A stretch of DNA of 13,979 nt from an uncultured Bacilli bacterium (GTDB taxonomy: Bacteria > Bacillota_I > Bacilli_A > RF39 > UBA660): the NCBI GenBank assembly GCA_947630095.1, contig CANRGI010000015.1, positions 1-13,979 on the forward strand, read 5' to 3'. Made by a program: the position numbers and the translations under genes. Below the pieces are notes generated by a model. The model saw only the letters and a program-made list of their open reading frames with translations. It ran no database searches and was not told the DNA's origin. The first letter of the stretch is position 1; every line of letters begins with the position of its first letter. This document shows positions 6,011 to 11,921 of the stretch, piece by piece.

Positions 6011-6718
6011 ATGAAGAAATTTGATGTTAAAAGAATGTTTATACCTGGTATGTATCTAGTTGCAGTACTTGCTGTAATTGGGTGTGTGATACTTACTGCA
6101 GTTAGTATTAATAAATATTTAACTGAACAAGACGATTTTGATTATACTGTAAATGGCTTAATAGACGACGAAAGTGTACCTGTTCAAGGAGAAGAAAATA
6201 ATGGACAAGTAGAAAATAACGATAATGAGACAAATGGGACAGAGGAAAATCAAAATAATGAAAATACTATAATTCGTCCTTATAATTCTGAAAATGTGAC
6301 AGTGGGTAGATATTTTTATGATTTTGAAGACGATGCTAAAAGTCAAGAACACGCGATAATATATTATGAAAATACTTATATGCAAAACTCTGGTGTGGAT
6401 TATATAAGTGAAACCGTGTTTGATGTTGTAAGTGTGTTAAGCGGTAAAGTAGTAAGTGTTGAGGAAGACGATATTTTAGGAAATATTATAAAGGTAGAAC
6501 ATGAAAATAAGATAATTAGTGTATATCAAGGTGTTGATAAAGTTGCAGTAAAAGAAGGAGATACAGTTACTCAAGGACAAGTAATTGCAACAAGTGGTAA
6601 CTCTAGTATTAATTCAAATTATACAACTTCGCTTCATTTTGAAGTTTATTATAATGGAACTTTGATGGATCCTGAAAACTTTTATACACTAAATTTAGAC
6701 GAATTAAAAGAAGATTAA
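6011..6718 (+). CDS. spoIIQ: SpoIIQ, LytM/M23-domain protein with a degenerate zinc site
   Basis: SpoIIQ sits in the forespore membrane and pairs with mother-cell SpoIIIAH to form the channel needed for engulfment and late forespore gene activity. One transmembrane segment (about residues 13-34) is followed by an Asn/Glu-rich linker (50-88) and an M23 domain from about 115 to 225 (LSGKVVSVEEDDILGN ... GDTVTQGQVIATSGNS ... LHFEV). Active M23 enzymes use HxxxD and HxH; here the first His is N126 (NSGVD) and the first His of HxH is S207 (SLH), leaving D130 and H209. So it is probably a structural, non-hydrolytic form, as in Bacillus, unlike the form reported for Clostridioides difficile. The ribosome site is AGGAG (5998-6002), eight bases from the ATG. 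Confidence 0.9.
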   Translation: MKKFDVKRMFIPGMYLVAVLAVIGCVILTAVSINKYLTEQDDFDYTVNGLIDDESVPVQGEENNGQVENNDNETNGTEENQNNENTIIRPYNSENVTVGRYFYDFEDDAKSQEHAIIYYENTYMQNSGVDYISETVFDVVSVLSGKVVSVEEDDILGNIIKVEHENKIISVYQGVDKVAVKEGDTVTQGQVIATSGNSSINSNYTTSLHFEVYYNGTLMDPENFYTLNLDELKED

Positions 6719-6725
6719 TTTTAGG

Positions 6726-6747
6726 AGATTAATTTTAATCTTTTTTT
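6726..6747 (+). terminator. Terminator of spoIIQ
   Basis: AGATTAA (6726-6732) is complementary to TTAATCT (6735-6741), followed by a T7 tract. AAGATTAA at the gene's end (6711-6718) is an alternative 5' arm with a larger loop. Confidence 0.65.
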
Positions 6748-6764
6748 GTTTATGATTATTTATA

Positions 6765-6836
6765 ATGAGTAAAGAATTTTTTAGTAAGAGTCATACTTTT
6801 TGGCAAGATGTAGTTGATAGTTTTAATGTTTGGTAA
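6765..6836 (+). CDS. Doubtful 23-codon ORF between spoIIQ and the next gene
   Basis: ATG to TAA, 23 residues starting MSKEFFSKSHTFW and ending DSFNVW, with two Trp and four Phe. It has no visible ribosome site, and TATAAT (6761-6766) overlaps the ATG. I list it because it lies in an otherwise unassigned interval that ends in its own terminator (6920-6949). The same bases can form paired segments (6786-6793 with 6878-6885; 6808-6814 with 6856-6862), so a small RNA is an equal alternative. It matches no small sporulation protein I know. Confidence 0.2.
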   Translation: MSKEFFSKSHTFWQDVVDSFNVW

Positions 6837-6919
6837 GTTAAGTACTACTATAATTACTACATTTTTTACTATAAATTTGACTCTTTTCTTTTATATACTG
6901 TAATGATAAAATGAATATG

Positions 6920-6949
6920 ATAGAAGTTATTTTTTAAACTTCTATTTTT
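6920..6949 (+). terminator. Orphan intrinsic terminator downstream of spoIIQ
   Basis: ATAGAAGTT (6920-6928) pairs perfectly with AACTTCTAT (6937-6945), followed by T5. No recognised gene lies between it and the spoIIQ terminator, so either it backs up that terminator or it ends an unannotated transcript. The rest of 6950-7011 is A/T-rich and shows only a 10-bp palindrome AAATGCATTT (6985-6994), a possible operator for the next promoter. Confidence 0.6.
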
Positions 6950-7011
6950 AAATTAATTCCTATTTAATACTATTTAAAAAGCAAAAATGCATTTAAATAA
7001 GTAAAATTGCC

Positions 7012-7039
7012 TTGACTTTTATGTAAAATATAGTAAAAT
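7012..7039 (+). promoter_or_regulatory. Promoter of the unrecognised regulator gene
   Basis: TTGACT (7012-7017), 16 bp, then TAAAAT (7034-7039). Transcription would begin near 7046, 35 bases before the ATG. The palindrome AAATGCATTT lies about 18 bp upstream of the -35. Confidence 0.6.
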
Positions 7040-7080
7040 AAGGTACTAATTAGAAATTTTAAATGATGTGAGGGGGAGTT

Positions 7081-7557
7081 ATGGTAAACGTAAGAGCGTT
7101 ATTGAAGTTATCTTATATAGAAAATTTCAATATGAAAAAATTAACAAATGCGATATTTCAGGAGTTTGATAAATACAACTACGAGATTAACGTTGCTCAG
7201 TCTTATATAGACTCAATGCTTGGTAGTGGTGATATTCAAGTAGTTAGTAATAATCGAGGTAAATCACAACCTGTTTTAAGTATTGTAGAAAAAAGACAGA
7301 AAATACTAGACGAAATAGATGCGTTTGAGAAGAAAATAAAAGAAGTAAAAGCAATACTAAGTGACGACGAACTTTTGGTGTTTCATTATTCTATTGAAGA
7401 AAGGGAAACAAATGCTCAAGTGAGTGATAGAATGTGCAGGTCAATGAAAACATTTTTACATATTAAGAAAAGTTGTTTTGTAAAAGTTGCACTAAAACTT
7501 GGTCTTACTGACAATTTAGATAAGATTATTTTGAAGACGATTAATCAATTGTATTAG
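7081..7557 (+). CDS. Unrecognised protein with sigma-region-4-like helix-turn-helix C-terminus
   Basis: I do not recognise a specific family. The 158-residue soluble protein has a helical N-terminus, a Lys/Glu-rich coiled segment (about residues 77-98, EKRQKILDEIDAFEKKIKEV), then a C-terminal pattern (about 100-143) resembling region 4 of sigma factors and the ArpU/RinA type of phage late regulators: acidic-rich helix, VSDRMCRS as turn, IKKSCFVKVALKLGL as recognition-type helix. The start is firm: AGGGGGA (7071-7077) before ATG 7081. It has its own promoter and terminator. It lies just upstream of agrA but is not in its operon. A phage-derived or stand-alone DNA-binding regulator is the most I can infer. 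Confidence 0.75.
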   Translation: MVNVRALLKLSYIENFNMKKLTNAIFQEFDKYNYEINVAQSYIDSMLGSGDIQVVSNNRGKSQPVLSIVEKRQKILDEIDAFEKKIKEVKAILSDDELLVFHYSIEERETNAQVSDRMCRSMKTFLHIKKSCFVKVALKLGLTDNLDKIILKTINQLY

Positions 7558-7566
7558 TCGTTTTTT
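7534..7566 (+). terminator. Terminator after the unrecognised regulator gene
   Basis: A 12-bp stem (7534-7545 with 7553-7564, two G-U pairs) with a 7-nt loop, closed by T6 (7561-7566). It includes the stop codon. Confidence 0.75.
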
Positions 7567-7667
7567 GTCACTTGTTTGATTACTTTTTTAAATTTCTTTT
7601 AATTTCTGTTAAATTTTAGTAGAAAAGTTTATAAAAAAGTGATACATTATATTAAGAGAATAAAATA

Positions 7668-7687
7668 ATACTAAAAAATACTAAAAA
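7668..7687. repeat. Two tandem 10-bp repeats upstream of the agrA promoter
   Basis: ATACTAAAAA occurs twice in perfect tandem (7668-7677, 7678-7687), one helical turn apart. They lie about 18-37 bp upstream of the -35. They may be a phased A-tract (bend or UP-like element) or an operator. They do not match the LytTR consensus. Confidence 0.5.
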
Positions 7688-7704
7688 CTGGCACTGCTTA
7701 TCCC

Positions 7705-7733
7705 TGTTATATTTTTGAAATAAATGGTATTAT
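7705..7733 (+). promoter_or_regulatory. Extended -10 promoter of agrAC
   Basis: TGTTAT (7705-7710), 17 bp, then TATTAT (7728-7733) preceded by TGG. The predicted start is near 7740, and the GGAG ribosome site follows at 7751-7754. Confidence 0.5.
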
Positions 7734-7763
7734 TAAATAGGAAGAATACTGGAGTTGATAATA

Positions 7764-8480
7764 GTGATAGATTTTATAGTTGTAGAAGATAATGCAAATC
7801 ATTCAAAAAGGACAAAAAGAATAATTTTTAATTATATGATGAAAAATAAATTGGATTTTGATATTCTTATATTTAGTGAGGTTTCTAGCGATTTAAATGA
7901 TATGATAGAAAATCACGATGCCCATCATATTTATGTACTTGATTTTGAACTTGGAGGTGCTACTGCTATTGATGTGGCTAGGAAGATTAGAAAACATGAT
8001 TGGGTAAGTCCGATCATAGTATATACTGTTAATGGCGGTATGGCTATGGAAACATTTAAGCAAAGATTACAAATATTAGATTTTGTAAGTAAGCAATTTG
8101 AAGGTGAGAAGAATTTATGCGAGTTGTTTGATATTTGCTTGAAACAAATAGAAGTTAGAGATAATTTTAAGTATAGGATAGGTAAAGTTGATTATAGTAT
8201 AGATTTTAATAAGATATTATATATTTATAAAGATACCATTGAAAGAAAGAGTGTAATAGTTACTGATAATTCAGAATATAAGATACCAATGAATTTAGTT
8301 AGGGTTAAAGAATTGTTACCTAGTGAATTTGTATTTACTCATAAGGCTTGTATAGTTAATACTAGTAGAGTAGATGCATATGTTTGGAGCGAAAATAAGA
8401 TTATTTTCGATAGTGGTGTAGTTGCTCCATTCTTATCTAAGACTCATAAAAAGGAGTTGGCAGAAAATGGCATTATTTAG
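7764..8480 (+). CDS. agrA: AgrA-like response regulator (REC + LytTR)
   Basis: This is a cytoplasmic response regulator expected to be phosphorylated by the overlapping agrC kinase and to bind DNA through its LytTR domain. The receiver domain (about 1-125) has the acidic pair E8/D9, the phospho-acceptor D60 (YVLDFEL), T88 and K110 (FVSKQF). The LytTR domain (about 138-235) shows DKILY-like FNKILYIYKDT, the KIPMNLVRVKELLP stretch and the FVFTHKACIVN core. The frame is open from TTG 7755, but GGAG directly abuts that codon; GTG 7764 lies nine bases downstream of GGAG and yields the usual short beta strand before ED. LytTR regulators also serve other systems; the nearby agrB and agrD make AgrA the best name. 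Here the regulator comes before the kinase, the reverse of the staphylococcal order. Confidence 0.88.
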   Translation: MIDFIVVEDNANHSKRTKRIIFNYMMKNKLDFDILIFSEVSSDLNDMIENHDAHHIYVLDFELGGATAIDVARKIRKHDWVSPIIVYTVNGGMAMETFKQRLQILDFVSKQFEGEKNLCELFDICLKQIEVRDNFKYRIGKVDYSIDFNKILYIYKDTIERKSVIVTDNSEYKIPMNLVRVKELLPSEFVFTHKACIVNTSRVDAYVWSENKIIFDSGVVAPFLSKTHKKELAENGII

Positions 8481-9756
8481 TATTACTTTTTCTTTCATAT
8501 CTATCTACTTGAATTTTTATGCGCTTGTTAAATTTTATTCTAAACTTGGTCAAAAGCAAGTGAAAATTAATTACATATTAATTTTTGTCTTGTCTTTTAT
8601 TATGCTTGTTTCTAATGTTTATTTGCCTGATGTACCTAAAATTTTGGCTTCATTTTCGTGTATCTTGTTTTTGTTTAAGATAACGTTTAATGATAATATT
8701 TTTAAATTATTGCTTAAATTTTTAATTATTTATTTAATATTAATTCTTATTGATTATTCAATATTGAGTATAATTTTGTTTTCGCCACCTTTTGATTCAT
8801 TAACTTTATATCAGGCTTTTATTTTGAAAGCATATTGTACTTTTGCAGATTCATTGTTTTTGTTGTTAATTACTTATAACGAATTTTGTATTATTATGAT
8901 AAATAAATTTTTGGAATTAATTATTATTCATAAGAATAAAATAGCCGCGTTTGTTTTGTTTTTGACGTTTTGCATAGTAGTTTATATTGCTCATATTAAT
9001 GTTGTAGTAGTTGATTTTAAAATGTTTATTGTTACTACATTACTTTTATTTCTTTTATTTTTAGTTATTATTTTAGCAATTTATGAATATTTTAAAAGTA
9101 AACAAATTGAAGAAGAACAAAAAAGATTACTTGTGTTAATGGAAGAATATGAAAGGATTCTTGATAAAGATAGAATTAATAGACACGAGATGTTTAATAA
9201 TTTAGTTGTATTAAAAAGTTATAAAAATAAATCTAGTGTAGAATTTGATGATATGATAGATGACTTAATAAAAACATATAGTAATAAAGAGTCGAAATTA
9301 TATTCTAAATTATATCAAGTTCCTAAAGGTATAAAAGGTGCAATTTATTTGAAGTTAGCAGATATAAGAGTTAATAATATTGATTTAAATTTGTTTATTG
9401 AATCTAAAATAGAAGATAAATTTAATCAAATTGATGCAAAATTGTATTATAAGATATGTAAAATTTTAGGTATTTTATTAGATAATGCTATTGAAGCAAC
9501 TATTGACTGTGAAATTAAATATATATTGTTGGATATATATTCTGACGACTCTACTTTATACATTTATATTGAAAATACTTTTAATAATGAAGTAAATCTT
9601 GATGTTATCGATATAAAGGGTTATTCTACTAAAGGAGATAATCGTGGATATGGATTATATATTGTTGATAAAATTGTACAAGAAAGTAATAAACTTAAGT
9701 TAGAGAGAAATATTACAAATAATAAGTTTGCAACTATTTTGGAAATAAAACAATAA
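8467..9756 (+). CDS. agrC: AgrC-like membrane histidine kinase (GHKL type)
   Basis: This is the peptide-sensing kinase partner of AgrA. The N-terminal half (residues 1 to about 215) is very hydrophobic, with six or so membrane helices. After a charged coiled segment (KSKQIEEEQKRLLVLMEEYERIL) comes the phospho-acceptor H240 in INRHEMFNNL, where most AgrC kinases have RHDxxN. The C-terminal ATPase has the N box around D339-N340 (GILLDNAIEAT) and a G box at 390-399 (GDNRGYGLYIV). ATG 8467 is chosen: AAGGAG (8451-8456) is ten bases upstream, while the longer frame to 8422 has no ribosome site. It overlaps agrA by 14 bases, so translation is probably coupled. The length (429) matches AgrC proteins. 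Confidence 0.88.
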   Translation: MALFSITFSFISIYLNFYALVKFYSKLGQKQVKINYILIFVLSFIMLVSNVYLPDVPKILASFSCILFLFKITFNDNIFKLLLKFLIIYLILILIDYSILSIILFSPPFDSLTLYQAFILKAYCTFADSLFLLLITYNEFCIIMINKFLELIIIHKNKIAAFVLFLTFCIVVYIAHINVVVVDFKMFIVTTLLLFLLFLVIILAIYEYFKSKQIEEEQKRLLVLMEEYERILDKDRINRHEMFNNLVVLKSYKNKSSVEFDDMIDDLIKTYSNKESKLYSKLYQVPKGIKGAIYLKLADIRVNNIDLNLFIESKIEDKFNQIDAKLYYKICKILGILLDNAIEATIDCEIKYILLDIYSDDSTLYIYIENTFNNEVNLDVIDIKGYSTKGDNRGYGLYIVDKIVQESNKLKLERNITNNKFATILEIKQ

Positions 9757-9805
9757 TTATTCTAAATCTTAGTTGTATTTATTATATAATTAAATAAAGT
9801 GTAAA

Positions 9806-9834
9806 AAAACCTTTAGTTTTTTTCTAAAGGTTTT
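9806..9834. terminator. Bidirectional terminator between agrAC and agrBD
   Basis: AAAACCTTTAG (9806-9816) pairs perfectly with CTAAAGGTTTT (9824-9834) around a T7 loop. On the minus strand the tail is T7 (9809-9803), stronger than the T4 on the plus strand. A second copy of CTAAAGGT at 9835-9842 offers an alternative arm. Confidence 0.8.
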
Positions 9835-9856
9835 CTAAAGGTAGTAATAAATTAGT

Positions 9857-9976
9857 TTATTTTAAAAGACTTTTTGGACATTCTTCTTCGTCTAAGAACC
9901 CTAACCAACAAGCATTAGCAGTTGTCTTTGCGAAGAATTCTCCAACATAACCAACTAAACTAGCAAATATTCTCAT
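9857..9976 (-). CDS. agrD: AgrD-like autoinducing peptide precursor
   Basis: This is a 39-codon gene directly behind agrB. The product has the three-part AgrD layout: an amphipathic N-terminal helix (residues 1-18, MRIFASLVGYVGEFFAKT), a Cys-containing core (NACWLGFL, C23), and an acidic/proline recognition tail (DEEECPKSLLK) that resembles the DEPEVPKEL / EEPKSL tails of known AgrD proteins. AgrB would cut near L28-D29 and close a thiolactone from C23 to the new C-terminus, giving a ring of about six residues (five if the cut is after F27). The ribosome site AAGGAGG (9990-9984) is ideal, seven bases from the ATG. A second Cys (C33) in the tail is unusual. It is too short for ordinary gene callers, so easily missed. 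Confidence 0.9.
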   Translation of the reverse strand: MRIFASLVGYVGEFFAKTTANACWLGFLDEEECPKSLLK

Positions 9977-9999
9977 ATTTTTTCCTCCTTTCTTAATAT

Positions 10000-10599
10000 T
10001 TATTTGGCAATATAATTTTTGTAATTATTATATTTTACGCCAAATATTTTATAGGTAATTGGTAAGACTAATACAGTTTCAAGAATTAAAGCAAATAATA
10101 TGCAATTACTTAAAGTATTATTCTTAACCCAGAAGAACGATACTGTATAAAGTAACCCGGATAATGCGCTGAGGACTTTATAAGTAGTTCTTCTTTTTTT
10201 GTTTATTAATGGTCTTTTCTCGGTGTCTGCAGGAGCGAAGAAACCTAACATTGTTACACAAATAAAGCCTAATGTAACTTTAGCCCTATAGTTTATGATT
10301 AAGTTTTCACAAAGATAAGGTAGTAATAAGAATATGATTATAGACGATATCCAACAATGCCAACTTTTTTTAGCATGTACTCCGTATCCAGTTAATCTTA
10401 ATAAACTATAGAGGACCATTAATTTTAGAAGTGTTTTTACATTCCCTAGTATGTAGGATATTGTGAAAATTACGACAGATTTGCTTATTGTGGAATATAA
10501 ACTAGCCAGTCCATAATGGATTTCTTCTAGTTTTTCTTGCGTATAATCGCAATTTGCTTCAATATTTTTCATAGCGGAATTAATAATAAGATCTTTCAT
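10000..10599 (-). CDS. agrB: AgrB-like membrane cysteine endopeptidase
   Basis: AgrB is an integral membrane protease that cleaves the AgrD tail and forms the thiolactone. The 199 residues with several membrane helices fit the family. The catalytic pair is H75 and C82 in GYGVHAKKSWHCW, with exactly the seven-residue step seen between H77 and C84 of the staphylococcal enzyme. The FFAPADTEKRPL stretch (119-130) is the second family hallmark. The start ATG (10599) follows GGTGG/GTGGTG repeats, a modest ribosome site. agrD begins 23 bases after the stop, so the two form an operon on the minus strand. The usual co-directional agrC and agrA are instead encoded head-on from the other side. Confidence 0.95.
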   Translation of the reverse strand: MKDLIINSAMKNIEANCDYTQEKLEEIHYGLASLYSTISKSVVIFTISYILGNVKTLLKLMVLYSLLRLTGYGVHAKKSWHCWISSIIIFLLLPYLCENLIINYRAKVTLGFICVTMLGFFAPADTEKRPLINKKRRTTYKVLSALSGLLYTVSFFWVKNNTLSNCILFALILETVLVLPITYKIFGVKYNNYKNYIAK

Positions 10600-10617
10600 T
10601 TCACCACTTCCACCACC

Positions 10618-10648
10618 ATTATAAATTTTTCTTATAGTCTTTTATCAA
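10618..10648 (-). promoter_or_regulatory. Candidate promoter of agrBD
   Basis: On the minus strand TTGATA (10648-10643) and a perfect TATAAT (10623-10618) are separated by 19 bp, longer than optimal, which is typical of promoters that need an activator. The -10 is 18 bp from the agrB ATG, leaving a very short leader. Confidence 0.45.
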
Positions 10649-10698
10649 AATTGGTTTGTATTGATTTGTTTTATGTTTAAAATAGGTAAAAATAAATA

Positions 10699-10725
10699 AA
10701 CGTTTGCTCTGTTTTGACAGTTAAA
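10699..10725 (+). promoter_or_regulatory. Weak candidate LytTR half-sites between agrB and csp
   Basis: AACGTTTGC (10699-10707) and ACAGTTAAA (10717-10725) each match eight of nine positions of the LytTR box WMMGTTNRK, but their starts are 18 bp apart instead of about 21. The second overlaps a TTGACA. This is the only such pair seen in the agrB-csp gap, which otherwise shows nothing but promoters. Confidence 0.2.
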
Positions 10726-10753
10726 GCAAAAAATCGGGTATTTTGTGCAAAAG

Positions 10754-10784
10754 TTGAAAATTTTTTGGAAAAATTTGGTAAAAT
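10754..10784 (+). promoter_or_regulatory. Extended -10 promoter of csp
   Basis: TAAAAT (10779-10784) preceded by TGG, with TTGAAA (10754-10759) at a 19-bp spacing. Transcription from near 10791 gives a leader of about 93 nt, long for this window, as is common for cold-shock genes. The leader includes the GC-rich GCTCGCGCGTG, which stands out in the A/T background. Confidence 0.5.
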
Positions 10785-10883
10785 AGCAAATGTAAAAATT
10801 GTGTCGGATTTTGTGATACGATATTTATTGAATTAAAGCTCGCGCGTGTTTTAAGATAGAGGTATGGAAGAGAGGTGTGATGT

Positions 10884-11108
10884 ATGACTAGAAAAGGACG
10901 TGTTAAATGGTTCAATAACGAAAAAGGTTATGGATTCATTGAAATAGGTGCTGGAGTTGGTGAAGATGTATTCGTACACTATTCTGCTATAGAGCAAACT
11001 GGATACAAGTCATTAAATGAAGGCGACGTTGTAGAATTTACCTTAATTAGAACAGCTAAGGGTAATCAAGCAATAAATGTCAGAGAAGTTAAACTAACTA
11101 CTGTTTAA
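10884..11108 (+). CDS. csp: Cold-shock domain protein (Csp family RNA chaperone)
   Basis: A small single-strand nucleic-acid-binding beta barrel that melts RNA structure and aids translation, especially in the cold. The 74 residues include the aromatic strand VKWFNNEKGYGFIEI with RNP1 (14-21) and RNP2 DVFVHYSAI (28-36). The loop GAGVGED is slightly longer than in Bacillus CspB. The ribosome site is AGAGGTG (10871-10877), six bases from the ATG. The gene is monocistronic with a long leader and a terminator. Which Csp paralogue it is cannot be told from the sequence. Confidence 0.96.
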   Translation: MTRKGRVKWFNNEKGYGFIEIGAGVGEDVFVHYSAIEQTGYKSLNEGDVVEFTLIRTAKGNQAINVREVKLTTV

Positions 11109-11121
11109 GTGGTTAGTTTTT
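11091..11121 (+). terminator. Terminator of csp
   Basis: An 11-bp stem (11091-11101 with 11109-11119, one U-G pair) and T5 tail. The csp stop codon lies in the loop. Confidence 0.8.
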
Positions 11122-11244
11122 CTCTTTGTATAAAAATAGTTGGTGTTATATTTTTGTGTGATAAAATTTAAATGTTATTAATCAAGTTTATTAATTAAAA
11201 ATTGAGTAATTTTGCTTTTTCATAAATTTTTCATATTATTTCTT

Positions 11245-11273
11245 TTGCGTTTCTCGATTATATATGATATATT
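11245..11273 (+). promoter_or_regulatory. Promoter of hpf
   Basis: TTGCGT (11245-11250), 17 bp, then TATATT (11268-11273). Transcription would start about 14 bases before the ATG, right at the ribosome site. I see no raiA-motif-like RNA in the upstream 11122-11244 stretch, which is plain A/T-rich sequence. Confidence 0.55.
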
Positions 11274-11293
11274 AGTTATAAGAGGTGAAGAAT

Positions 11294-11812
11294 ATGAATT
11301 ATAGTATACGTGGAGTGAATTTAGAAGTTACAGATTCTATTAGAGAATATGTAATTCAAAAATTAAGTAGAATGGAGAAATATTTTGAAGATCCTGAAAA
11401 AATAAATGTTAAGGTTCTTATAAGTGTAAGAGGTCGTGAACAAAAAATTGAGGTAACAATTAATGCTAATGGTTTTGATTTAAGAGCAGAAGTATCTCAT
11501 AATGATATGTATGCTGCGACTGATTTAGTTATAGATAAACTAGAAACTCAAATGAGAAAGTATAAATCTAAATTAATGAGTAAAGACAGGGCAAAGGTTG
11601 TTTATCCTGAAGAAGAATATGACGATATTGAACACGAAGATGTAGTTAGAAGAAAGAAAGTTTATTTGAAACCTATGGACGAAGACGAAGCAATTATGCA
11701 AATGGAATTTTTGGGACACTCATTTTATATATATAAAGATATTAAGACTGAACGTGTTAATGTTTTATATAAAAGATATGATGGGTCTTATGGTATAATT
11801 GAAACTAATTAA
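11294..11812 (+). CDS. hpf: Long-form ribosome hibernation promoting factor
   Basis: It binds the decoding region of 30S subunits and, through its C-terminal domain, dimerises ribosomes into inactive 100S particles in stationary phase. The N-terminal domain (1 to about 95) starts YSIRGVNLEVTDSIREYV and holds the RNA-binding basic helix (LETQMRKYKSKL). An acidic linker (DDIEHEDVVR) leads to the dimerisation domain (about 117-170: KKVYLKPMDEDEAIMQMEFLGHSF across 24 residues, then VNVLYKRYDGSYGII). The 172 residues identify the long form. The frame runs back to GTG 11285, but AGAGGTG (11281-11287) is six bases before ATG 11294, and GTG 11285 lies inside that site. secA follows, as in Bacillus. 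Confidence 0.95.
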   Translation: MNYSIRGVNLEVTDSIREYVIQKLSRMEKYFEDPEKINVKVLISVRGREQKIEVTINANGFDLRAEVSHNDMYAATDLVIDKLETQMRKYKSKLMSKDRAKVVYPEEEYDDIEHEDVVRRKKVYLKPMDEDEAIMQMEFLGHSFYIYKDIKTERVNVLYKRYDGSYGIIETN

Positions 11813-11820
11813 TAAATATT

Positions 11821-11850
11821 AATAGGATACTTTATAGGTATTCTATTTTT
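11821..11850 (+). terminator. Terminator of hpf
   Basis: AATAGGATAC (11821-11830) with GTATTCTATT (11838-11847), one G-U pair, 7-nt loop, T-run to 11850. Confidence 0.75.
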
Positions 11851-11873
11851 ATTAGGAAAAACTATTATTTTTA

Positions 11874-11902
11874 TTTAAAAATTTATATAAATTTGGTAGA
11901 AT
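11874..11902 (+). promoter_or_regulatory. Extended -10 promoter of secA
   Basis: TTTAAA (11874-11879), 17 bp, then TAGAAT (11897-11902) preceded by TGG. The message would begin right at the AGGAG ribosome site, leaving a leader of about a dozen bases. Confidence 0.55.
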
Positions 11903-11921
11903 ATGTGTAGGAGATGAAATT

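Noticed and set aside
6158..6385. Minus-strand ORF of 75 codons
   Set aside because: Antisense to the low-complexity linker of spoIIQ; its Ile/Phe richness mirrors the Asn/Glu codons on the other strand.
10714..10744. TTGACA as -35 of a csp promoter
   Set aside because: The -35 is perfect, but no reasonable -10 lies at 16-18 bp; the extended -10 at 10776-10784 is better.
10721..10915. Minus-strand ORF of 64 codons upstream of csp
   Set aside because: Spans the csp promoter, leader and start; no ribosome site or homology seen.
11122..11244. raiA-motif RNA upstream of hpf
   Set aside because: The stretch is short and plain A/T-rich, with no extended pairing that I can find.
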